Assembly: GCA_013180625.2 (NCBI GenBank)
Contig: SNVD02002434.1
Coordinates: 1,240,001 to 1,304,000 of the forward strand
DNA length: 64,000 nt
Direction of reading: 5' to 3'
Source of the DNA: Boswellia sacra
Taxonomy: Eukaryota > Streptophyta > Magnoliopsida > Sapindales > Burseraceae
The notes beneath the pieces are model-generated. The model did not search any database. It saw only the letters and a list, made by a program, of their open reading frames with translations, and had not been told where the DNA came from. Made by a program: the position numbers and the translations under genes. This document shows, one piece after another, positions 47,979 through 58,229 of this stretch (positions are counted from its first letter, which is position 1; each line of letters starts with the position of its first letter).

Positions 47979-50900
47979 TACTGGGAGAATCGGCTATCTT
48001 GAACAAGGTATTCTTTCACGTTCTACAAAATCCTGTCCCAAAGGGAGAGCTTGACAGCCTGAACATCAGAATCTTAAATGCCAATGACTAAAAATTGAAT
48101 AGTTCTTGCAGCATTGTTAATTACCCTGATGAAACTTTCTGAGTGTCATCTGGGGCATACGGAGAATGTCTGATGTCCACATGGGTGCTAGCGTTTGAGG
48201 CATGAAGAGTAGGGGGAGGAGGTAAATGACTCACCTTTAGTAGAGCTTAGCGGGTGTGCGCTAGCCCTGTCCCTTGGCATGGAGACGGCTCAGGCCTTTT
48301 GTCGGGCTAACGAAAGGCCCTTGTGGATGAAATGACTTTGAGGGACAACAGTTTCAATGAGAATGTTTAACCTGGAGATTCTGGTCAGAAAATTGATTTG
48401 TCAGTCAATTGTTACTCGGGGGATTGTTTCGCTTTATTGTAGCTTTATTGTGTCTGACCATAAACGTAGCTATACAATTTTTTATGCTCACATTGTATAG
48501 TTCGCTAGTCACTGTATTACTCTATTTGGGAACTATGATTGGCTAAAGAAATTAATAGCTTTCTTATTCTAAGGATGAAGTTTTGTGAATTCCCTCAATA
48601 TCCACACTGATGCATTAATGACATTCACTACCCCCCAGCCCTATCAACTCATGACAAAGATTGCGCAGACTAAACAGGGATCACCCAAAACTTTTTTAAG
48701 GTATTGGCAAGATGTCCTTCATTCCTTGGCTGCTTTTTCTCTTGTTTGTATCTGCCACTTGTCCACACAACTGTTACTTTTCACTGTACCCAACTTCGTC
48801 CTGGATATGCAAATCTAATCTCAAATCTAAAGTACAAAAGTTTCTATCCTTTTCCTGGAGCTTCATTTTTTATTCAGTCGATTGGTGGAACACGTTGTGT
48901 AAATCTTCATCCAAATTTTAACAGGCCTAAGCTAAGCCAACCCAGCCTAAATTAAACATCTTATTCAGTTTTGCCAGCTCTGATACAGCATCACTGCAGT
49001 GCGGGTAGCCGCCTAGCCGGTCTGAGCTGTATCTCTGTCTCTCTTTGGTGTTCTGTCTGGCTTCCACGTGTCTCGATTTGGTGCTCGAGAAACCAGCTTG
49101 TCTAATATTGTCTTCACATGCATCGAGGCACTTTGCTCTCTTTGTCACATAGTGAGTGCAATTCTAGGCCGCTGTCTTAAGAAAACAAATTAATTTTTAC
49201 CTTTTTATTTGTTGAATATTAACATAAACTTTGATATTGGAATATTTAATCTCATATTTTATTTAAAATATGAAATAAAATATTTTTGTAGTATTGTTTC
49301 ACTTAATTTTTCCTTATTGGTATTAGGGTGCTGCTACCTAGGACGAGGACAGCCAGTGATGCCGTCATCAAACGGAGGATTGCCGTAATCACGGCGTTAC
49401 TATACCAACTTCAATTCAAAAGTTGACCAGTTGTGCAGTTCAGAATTATTATATCAATAACGACGTGGCGAACTCATAGCGCTCCGGCCCCACTTTGTTC
49501 ATTTCGAACCTGACACGTTATGGGTTCAAAGCATGTGTCATCTCTCCCACTACCCAAATTCCAACAATAATTATTATTTTGCTAAAGAAAAGTCAATTTG
49601 TCTCATTTTTCTTACCTAAATTACCCTTCTTCTATAATTTACTTTACTTTCTGCCCTTGCGTTGGGCATTAGAAAATGAAAGAAAAAACCCATTAAGTCT
49701 TTAAGGTAGAAACAATAATTATTTGTGAATGTTGAGTTTTTATTTTTAAAATTTAGAAAAAATGTAAGGTCGGTTTTATTTTTTAATTTTAAAAATAGTA
49801 TATAATTAATATCAGTTTAAAATATATTATTAAATATATATTTTCAAAAATGGATTTTAAAAATGAAAACAAATAATCTCTAAATAAATTATCTCTAAAT
49901 AAATTATCTATAAATGGACGTTCTTAACCGTGTATTCTTTTATCTTAAAAGAACATATAAAAATCCTATAATGTTTCTAAAATTATTTTTAATAATTTAA
50001 AATTTATCAAAAATAATATTAATTAAATTTATTATAAAATGATTTTATTAATAATAGTATATACTCTTTTAAATATCTACGAAATAGATACTTTTAAATA
50101 AAACTCGAAAATTTAACAAATATATGCGGTTACAATGGAGTTAATCTGAGTGATGTGAAGCTTATTAATAAGAAAAAAAAAAATCTTTGGTTTGTCGTTG
50201 GGCAGCGAATTTGGTGAAAAAGAGGTGGCTTGGGCTTTGGATTTGCTAGCAATATAAGGAACAAGATAAGTGATGAAAATTTAGTAGTAGTAGTTGGTGC
50301 TTTTAGAGCAGGGCATGATAGTTACTCCTCAACCAAGGATCTATAATCTACTCCACTAGTCAATAATCAAAATTGTTGCTCAAGCATTCCTTAAAGTTGA
50401 AAAGACTCCACATCCGCTTTGAGAAAAGTATTTCTTAATTTTCACATATTTATAAACGTGTCAATATCGAATTTTATTGTATCTTCATTCATGTATATAT
50501 TTGGACTTGTTAAAATAAATGTTAAATTTCATTTAGATTTGTTGTTTATGAAATCTAATTCTCAAATATTTTATCGTCGACAAACGCTTGAATGAATATA
50601 CATAGATTATCATTTAGGAAGCAACTTTTTTTTGTCTAAAATCTGAATAAATTTAAATTAAACTGAAATTTGAATATGTCTAAATATAAAAAATCTAAAC
50701 GATATGTTTGTTTTTATTTTAATATTTGAATTGAAATATATTAAAACTAATAGTTTTGCACATAAATATCTCTATTTATATATATTATTTTCACTTGTGA
50801 TTTTATTTCATATAGTAATAATATTTGTATACCAATATTTATTATGATTTTAGTTTTTTTAAATGTATATAATTGGTTAAAAAAGTTATGTTTTAGAAAG

Positions 50901-51730
50901 AATTTAATACAAATAAACTAAATGACCATATAATAAATTTAAAAATATAAAGAGAACTATAATATAAAATTATATATAAATAATAATATTCCAAAATTAA
51001 AATATCAGGTTATGTATAAATTAGTGATAAATGAATTTTATAATGACATTTAAGAGAATTAGTAGAGTAATAAATGATTCAGATATTTACAGATAAAAGC
51101 TAAACTTTTTGAATTTTTTGATTTAGATAAAAATATTTTAGATTAAGTATTAAGTAAAAAAACCATGAAAAAATATGAAATTCGAGATTAAGTTAAATTC
51201 AAATTTCAGACAAAAAAATAATTAACCTCTTATTTTATAAACAGTATTCTACTACAACTTATAACTTTGTTAAAAAATAGGGCTATGGATAATTTTAAAA
51301 GGATATATGAACAATAATCACTAATTTTTGTAAATATTTTAATAATTAGATATTCTTGAAATATATTACATATTTTTTAAAAACGTTAACAACTTAACAT
51401 GTACCCTTAAAAAAGCACATATTAAACATTAAAAATTGATCTTAAAATAAAACACTAATGACATCATTAGCATTGTTGAATCTTAATTTTCACATCTTAA
51501 ACGTAAACCAAAAGGAACTTTTAAAATATATTTTAAAAGAAAAAATAGAAAGGGCAATTCCGTCATTCAATAACTTCTCAAATTTATCATTTTCTTTCTA
51601 GAACAGACACAGAAAAGGACATTTGCGCGAGCTATAAATTAAAAAAGAAATTAAAAAAAAGAAAGTAAATTGAACTTATATTTTAAAAAATAAATGATAT
51701 TATTTTAAATAAAATAATAATAACAATAAA
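47979..51730. other. Intergenic DNA between FRA10AC1 and NF-YA
   Basis: About 3.7 kb with no supported gene. 47979 to about 48550 includes the probable FRA10AC1 3' UTR and a GC-richer block (48180-48330) that I cannot assign. 49.7-51.7 kb is strongly AT-rich with no repeat structure that I can delimit. Several short ORFs are random. Confidence 0.55.
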
Positions 51731-51836
51731 TAATATAAATTCTCTCTTTCTCCATCAAAAATGTCACTCTGTGTGTCTCTCTTGAGGTTGCAGCAGGCAA
51801 AAATGAATGAATGAAACTCGATGACCTTCTTGTAGA

Positions 51837-51862
<26 letters not shown>
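51837..51862 (+). repeat. (CT)n microsatellite in the NF-YA leader
   Basis: CT run from GACTCTCTCT to CTCTTCTC, just before the probable leader-intron donor at 51873. CT-rich leaders are common near plant transcript starts. Confidence 0.8.
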
Positions 51863-51867
<5 letters not shown>

Positions 51868-51872
51868 GCACA

Positions 51873-52707
51873 GTAAGCCCTCTCTAGCTCTCTGTTATCG
51901 ACTTAGAATTCAAATTCAGCTCCTCCATCGAACCTTCTTCAATTTTCAAAATTTTGTCTTTCTTTTCGGATTTTAAGTTCATGTGGAAATTTTGTTTTTA
52001 GGGTTTGAATTGAGTGCTTTGATTGTAATTTTGTGCGGAAGTTTCATGTTTTGGTGTCTGAGTGAGAAAGCTAGAGACAAAACAAAAGCTAAAGTGTTGC
52101 TTTTGGTTTTGGGGAGTCAAGTGAAAAGTTTTGGATTTTTGTAGAATTAGGGATACTCAGTATGAGAAATTTTTGCTCTTAATTGGAGTTTGTTGTGTCA
52201 GGTTCAGTTCAGTTGAAGCTCGTTTTATGTGAGCAGAAATTGAATTTTGGCTGTATTTTTGGGTCTATGGTAGCTTCGGAGATCAATTTTGTTGTAATTT
52301 GTGTGATTTCACTTTCTTTGATTTTGTTTCTAAGTTGCATGCAGTAACTTACTAGGTTTTCATTTGTGAAGGAGGAAACAAAGGCGAAAGATTCACTGAC
52401 CAGTGCGTACGGAAGTGGCCATAGCTTTTTCTTTGGTCTTTGGAGAGCTTTTGTATTTTTATTGTTGTTTCTTTTCAAAGAATGTTGCAGTGTTTATTAT
52501 TTGTTGTTGTAGGCTAATCTTTATGGGATATGGGTTTATGAGTGTTAAGTTTTTTTGTGCATGCGTATTGCTAGTTTATGTAATCAAAGTTGTGAATTTA
52601 TGTACAACACTGTTGGCTCACTTGATATTCCGATTCCTCCCTTCCCCCCCTGTCTCTCTTAATTTTCTCTTGGTTAGTCCGTTGGGGGATTGGGGCTATT
52701 GATTTAG
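51873..52707 (+). other. 5' UTR intron of NF-YA gene (candidate)
   Basis: Donor CACA|GTAAGC at 51873 and acceptor GATTTAG| at 52707, ten bases before the start codon. It would remove several upstream ATGs from the leader. Long leader introns are usual in plant NF-YA genes. Confidence 0.5.
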
Positions 52708-52717
52708 GTTGTGAATA

Positions 52718-54784
52718 ATGCCGGCAAAACCTGATGAAGATCGGCAAGTAGAACATGGTTCTCAGGTTGTGTTGCAACCGACTGTCTATTCGCAGCCCTG
52801 GTGGCTTGGAGCCGGGAGTGGTGCCTCCTTAGGTGAAAGCTCCCCAAAATCTGCAACGGAACAACTTAATGGTTCTGTTGCGAATCATGTAACAGGTAAT
52901 GGTTGTTGTGGTATCTATTTGACTATTTGTTTTCAGTTATTGAAAACTTTTTTGATATAATTTTTCTTAATTTTCCAGTTTAATGAGAAATAAGACCTTA
53001 TTAGACAATGATAGGATTTTAGCATGGTGGATGCAGTCCTTCTTGCAAATTTAAAATAATTGAGAAGAAGCCAAAATTTCTGAAATATTTATTCAAGATT
53101 TAATTTTGTATATTGTTGAAGCCTCGCGTAAGGTGTTAAATTAATGGAAGGTTTTTTTTATTGAATCAGATGGGAACAATCGGCAAGAACTTGAACAACA
53201 CCAACATATGCCATCCTCAACAACGCTTGGTATGAGTGAACACCTTGAACCGAATTCCCAAATGGAGCTAGTCGGTCACTCAATTGTAAGACTTCTCTCG
53301 TTCGCTCTCTCTCGATACAAAAGTTAGACTCCGACACTCTTCTATTGTGAGCACTTTCTCTAAGTGCAGCTAATATGATTCTCCAGGGCTTTTCCTTGTT
53401 TGTATGTGTGAAACAGTGACAACTCTTTTAGTTCTGTAAATGTTTCAGGTTTTGACACCATATCCATTTTCGGATCCACAATATGGTGGAGTGTTGACTC
53501 CCTATGGGCCACAAGCAATGGTATGCAATCTGTAGCCTTTTTTGTAACTAAATTGTGTAAACAAGAAAGTTGGGTTTTATCATCTCAAAGGGTGGGTTGT
53601 TTTGAGTGACGTCTTTGCTATGGCAATTAGAATAAATTAATCTCTTCTGCGTATCTGTTTACAAAAGTTAACATATAAGAAAAAAAAGTTTGCCAGCGTA
53701 TTTTATAAGCCTCCACAAGGGCTACAGATAATGCTTGGTTGATGGCTGTCTTGGATTTTGTAATACTGGATCTACACGCGCAAACAACTTATCCCAAAGT
53801 TTTGACAAAATGATATGTTGGTCCAATCTTGCTTCAGTTTTAAGCAAAGTGAGCATGATGTAGATTTAGAAAGCTTCTCTGACTTATTTCTTGTGTTTTA
53901 TGCAAATATTCAAATCTGTGATCCCTGGTTTATCATGTGAAGGTTATTGCTTTTAGATCCTTGTTTGATCTATTAAATTGCTTTTTAATGGATTTTTAAA
54001 TGGGGTCCCATTTGGTCATATAGTGAAGCATTATTGTCGTAGATAATGAGCAAATCTATATATATAAAATTGAATGTTTTCGGACTTGAATATTTTCTAA
54101 CATTTCTCTGATGCCAGTTACCTTCCCATTTGTATGGAATGCCACATGCCAGAATGCCTTTACCCCTTGACATGGAGGAGGAGCCTGTTTATGTAAATGC
54201 AAAGCAGTATCATGGTATTCTGAGACGAAGACAGTCTCGTGCTAAGGCTGAGCTTGAAAAGAAAGTGATAAAAGTTAGAAAGGTAGAATTCATATTCACA
54301 GCCTTCTCCACCCGAGTGATTAAAAGTTTATGATAATAAAAATTAACAAGATCTATTATCGTGTTCTCCGCAGCCATATCTTCATGAGTCTAGGCACCAA
54401 CATGCCATGAGAAGGGCAAGGGGTTGTGGAGGCCGTTTTCTTAATACTAAGAAGCTGGATGATAATGCTACAAATCTTGCATCAGATAAAGGTAATATGA
54501 ATTCTGGTGGACACCCTTCATCAGGGTGTGTCAGCTTCTCGGGCCCTGAATGCTTGCGCACAAATGGTGCTGGCAATATGGGTCCCTCCATTGTTCAGCA
54601 AGAAGCAAAGGGTTCAATGGTTGAAAACATGCACAGAGCACCCACTTCCTCCAATAGTAATGGCAATGGTCTGTTAATATACAAGCCATCGACTACTGAT
54701 AATGGGAAGGGAGAACTCTTGGGTCAACAGAGGGAAAGTATGCAAGGGAATGCGGCGACCAGAGGGGCCCTTCCGGTTAAGTGA
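52718..54784 (+). CDS. NF-YA subunit of CCAAT-binding transcription factor (5 exons, 313 aa)
   Basis: Sequence-specific subunit of the trimeric NF-Y complex; it joins an NF-YB/NF-YC histone-fold dimer in the nucleus and reads CCAAT. Exons: 52718-52895, 53170-53285, 53449-53520, 54118-54282, 54374-54784, phases joining to 313 codons plus TGA. The conserved core is at about residues 143-203: the subunit-interaction helix [20 protein letters not shown] and RAKAELEKK, a linker, and the DNA-binding helix with [19 protein letters not shown] and LNTK. The A1 helix is followed by V/M variants (KKVIKV, HAMRR) of the usual KKLIKV and HALRR. The N terminus has the QPWWLG motif and the middle [11 protein letters not shown] typical of the NF-YA1/9-3/8 groups. 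A miR169 site lies in the 3' UTR (54973). Exact subgroup not decided. Confidence 0.95.
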
Positions 54785-54972
54785 AGCTCCTCGATGTGTA
54801 GGGGCGCTCCAGCATTGCTCTGCCGGTTTGATTTTGTCAACCCTTACATATGATATATATAATATTTTTAGTTAAAGAGTGTGTGATTCTAATGGTGGGT
54901 TTGTGTCGAGCAGGCAAAGCTGGAGTCATTTTTGCTCCTTCAACTTGGGGTGGGGAAATCCGCGGTGGACCT

Positions 54973-54993
54973 CAGGCAATTCATTCTTGGCTT
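54973..54993 (+). promoter_or_regulatory. miR169 target site in NF-YA 3' UTR
   Basis: CAGGCAATTCATTCTTGGCT followed by T, about 190 nt after the stop codon, is complementary to the miR169 family with few mismatches and a G-U pair; the mid-site cleavage region is paired. miR169 control of NF-YA transcripts through such a 3' UTR site is established in plants. Confidence 0.88.
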
Positions 54994-55129
54994 TGCAAAC
55001 TTGTGGGTTGTATGGGTGGGACGAGGAACAAGATGAGGTGGATATGCTGACATGTTATGTTCACTCACGCTTCAGTTTCATGTCTCTTCCATTGACCTTT
55101 TCTGTAAAATAGAAAAACCAGCAGCTTTG

Positions 55130-56460
55130 GTCATGATGTACGTATCAATTAGGAATTAATTGTGAATGTGGAGTATTTAGAACAGTTGACATTTGAATAT
55201 TGACGTGTGTAGAAGACCAAAGAGTTTACTCTTGTCACTATTTAAAAGTTGAATAATGTCAAGACTCTTGTCGCTATTTAAAAGTTGAATAATATGAAGG
55301 GCTGTGTTCTCTGTGAGTTATCTAGACGCATTGGGTTTTTCAATCGGAGAATATGTATATATTTTACAAAGGGTCAGTTAAATGTCTTTTTCTCTCTTTG
55401 ATAAAATTTGTGGTCAAATTTCAACAAATAGTTGGATCAACCGTCGAGAAATTGTGTGAAAAAAGATAAGAGTCTTCAACTTGTGCTTGTCGCCACCAGA
55501 CAATGTGCGATTGTCATCCGATGACTAGATCGAGTTTAAAAAGAATTTAACTACAGACTATCTTTGGAATTTCTGTCGAGTAATTCGAATAATTTGACGG
55601 GTGTTGTTATTTAAATTCTTCAAAATTGTTCTTTTTAAGTCTAATTTTGAATAAAAATAAAGTTGAAAGTATTTTTAAATTTAAATGAACAAATAGATAT
55701 TCAAAATCGCTGTTTAAGTTTCATTTAATTTAAAATAAAGTTGAAAGTATTTTAAAATGTAAATAGATAAATAGATACTGACAATTATAAGTATTTAATA
55801 TTTTAACGATTATTTCGTTTAAATTTTTTCCTTTTAACTCCTCAAATCCTAATTTGAGATTAATATTTTATATTCATAAATTGATTTCTTAATGATAGAT
55901 GATAAATTCAAGTATTAGAATTATGAGCATAAATTCTTATTTTGATTTTAATACATCTTTTTTTTTTAATAGCTTTTGCTCAATAGCTATAAACTGAATA
56001 TTTTCATTTTGTTCAATTTAACATAATTGAACATATAAATCTTGTGTGTATTTAAATATTTTTATCGCTTATAAGATATGATTTGAATATACTTTATGAA
56101 AACCTCATAAAAAAATAAAGTTTTAATATATGTTCACCTTACAAAAAAGTAAAACCCTAAATAAATAATATGTAAGTAGCTTCTGAGTTCTAATGAAGAA
56201 AAAATTATTGAAATGATTTTGAAGAAAAAGATGATAAGAAAAATTTAATAAACTATAAGTTTATAAGTTTATAACAATATATTGTCAGTTATATAGTTAT
56301 ATTGGTAAATTTAATTATTTGAATTATTTGTCTTTTTTATTAATTTTATTTTAGGATAAAATCATAAAATAATATCAAATAAAAGTGGGGCCTACATGGA
56401 ACTTTCTACTCTAATATTTTGATATGTTCTACTGAATAACTAACCAGAGGCTGAGACTGT
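55130..56460. other. AT-rich intergenic DNA after NF-YA
   Basis: No gene supported. A short direct duplication (CTATTTAAAAGTTGAATAAT at 55238-55257 and again at 55275-55294) is present. The rest is AT-rich without recognisable elements. Confidence 0.6.
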
Positions 56461-56480
56461 GAGGATGCTCCAGAGGCCTA

Positions 56481-56573
56481 GGCCCAAAGAGAGATGGGCC
56501 TTCAAAAACTCAAAATGGCATTGTAACGAATGTCAACGGTGATTCTATTTCTCATGAATTACCAAAACCCTAG
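56481..56573 (+). promoter_or_regulatory. Site II elements and telo-box promoter
   Basis: TGGGCC is present as an inverted pair (GGCCCA at 56481-56486 and TGGGCC at 56495-56500), followed by the telo-box AAACCCTAG at 56565-56573. In plants this combination marks promoters of ribosomal-protein, mitochondrial and snoRNA genes. It lies about 220 bp before the snoRNA below. Confidence 0.7.
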
Positions 56574-56789
56574 GCGCTGTTACACGGTCTCGCTTCTCCC
56601 TCTCGTGTTCTTCTTGTCTTCTCTGTACATGATTTCGGGAGGCTGTTGAATGAATGATATTGTTCTTGACCGCAAAATAAACTGTTATCTTGTTTTCAGG
56701 TTTTGATTCAATTGGATATCAGGCGCAACTTTATAAGTGAAAACAAGCCAAAAAAAAAAAAAAAAGAGTTTCTGAGAGAAAAATTTCCG

Positions 56790-56911
56790 TATCCCCATGA
56801 TGAAAATTTTAGTAATCTGAAAAAGTGCATTAAAATTGGTGCTCCCTTACATTGTGAAGGTTGAGGAACCATAGTCTCATGCCAGGTTGATACTAGGCAT
56901 TCTGAGGGATA
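56790..56911 (+). ncRNA. Box C/D snoRNA, predicted guide for 18S rRNA 2'-O-methylation
   Basis: Closing stem TATCCC (56790-56795) with GGGATA (56906-56911); box C ATGATGA (56797-56803); box D CTGA (56902-56905); a possible D' CTGA at 56817-56820. The 11 nt before box D, TACTAGGCATT (56891-56901), are the exact complement of AATGCCTAGTA in plant 18S rRNA (the GGAATGCCTAGTAAGCG region near the 3' end). By the D+5 rule the methylated base is the C of AATGC, the site that corresponds to the yeast snR70 / human U43 modification. Length (about 122 nt) is long for a C/D snoRNA. The site II/telo-box promoter upstream supports independent transcription. Boundaries to within a few bases. Confidence 0.75.
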
Positions 56912-58229
56912 TTTCATTTCGGTGAATTGGGATATTTCGTTGAGTTCGATGTTGTCTGGATTTTACCATTTTTTCTCCACTTTCAATCACTTATTTTTGC
57001 CTATTGTTAGTGTTTGCATCTGTGTTTGTCTTTTTATTGTGTTGGAATGCTTGGTTACTACAAGTGGTGGTTTATGTTGAATGATTCATCCTATTGCAAC
57101 ATTTCATATTCATATTATTGGAGTGGAACTGGTTCGTACTTTGTGGTTAGGATTTTTGCAGTGCAAGAATGATTTGAAGTTTGGAATGTTGGTGGTCATT
57201 TTCATCAAGTGTTCTATTTATGAAGAATCTGCATTTTAAAGCTTTGTTGATTTTTGTTTTATGTTAAAGCTATATACAGTTCATAAATCATCAGATTCTT
57301 CAAGGTGAAACCCTGTCTATGAAACGTGGATTGTCCATGTGGACATTTTCATTGGAACGTAATGCCTTGTCATTGTATTAAACCAGCTTTCGGGTGATTG
57401 CCTGATAGTATGTGTGGAAAATGCTGTGGAACTCTGTTTCTCATTTAAACATCTAGACAACATGCCTGATTCAGATACTGTGTTGGTTTTTTGAATTTTA
57501 AAGGTAATAGTGGTTTAGAATATTTTGGTTAATGTACATTCTCAGAAAACAGTTTTATAAATGCGAAAACCAAAAAGGCATCCCCAGCTTCTTCGGAAAT
57601 CATCTGTGGGGAAACAATTTTGTGTTTGTTTAAATGTCTGATTCAAATTATGCTGCCTCCCTAGTCCAGTCCGTTCGAAGATTTAATTGCAACATGGAAT
57701 GCAGCTGGGATGGGAAGTGAAACTGAAGAATACATCGCGAGTGAATCTACACCATCGAGGGAGGCCCTTGCTTTAGTAAACGAGTATGAGCAGAAAATGG
57801 ACTAGTAATTATTCTGTTGCTCGAATTACTTTCAGCTGTGCTGTTGCATTTTACGTTTACTGCTTTTTGTAGGCAGATCAGGTTAATATGTATGATCTGC
57901 GATTCTTCAAATCACTGGACTGAACGCCCTTAAATTATGTGCATTAGGCTTTCGTATAATATTCTGTTACCACATTTTGTTATCAAGAAACCGTTACAAT
58001 TGAGAAACAGTACATTAAAGATAGCCAGGGCAAGCAAAAGAATTTGAAATACAGTACTGCACTTTGTAGACTTCTTAATATGTTCGCAAAAGTTATTGTG
58101 ATGACTGAGCGTGGTTTATTGAACAACAAACGCATAGCGTATACATCACTGAATTGCTGGTCTACTCTTGAGAAGTAACAGATTAGACTCTACATAGATC
58201 TGCCATGTGGTCTCTCGGAGATCCGGACT
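56912..58229. other. Region between snoRNA and CCD1
   Basis: Apart from the candidate exon at 57665-57805 I see no gene. The last few hundred bases are the 3' UTR side of the minus-strand CCD1. Confidence 0.5.
57665..57805 (+). other. Candidate 3'-terminal coding exon, 46 codons, unidentified
   Basis: After an acceptor-like CTCCCTAG an open frame codes 46 residues starting SSPFEDLIATWN and ending EALALVNEYEQKMD before TAG. The composition is protein-like (acidic, balanced, no low complexity), unlike surrounding sequence. It could be the last exon of a small gene starting at the 56.5-kb promoter, which would make the snoRNA intronic, or a gene fragment. I could not join it to an upstream coding exon and do not recognise the family. 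Confidence 0.35.

Noticed and set aside
48950..49150. Possible minus-strand gene fragment (MTKRAKCLDACED)
   Set aside because: Short, no domain, no splice partners found.
54850..55112. Open frames downstream of NF-YA
   Set aside because: They lie in the 3' UTR that carries the miR169 site and have no domain.
58101..58130. Second snoRNA-like TGATGA ... CTGA near 58.1 kb
   Set aside because: Boxes overlap (TGATGACTGA) and no closing stem or guide is present.
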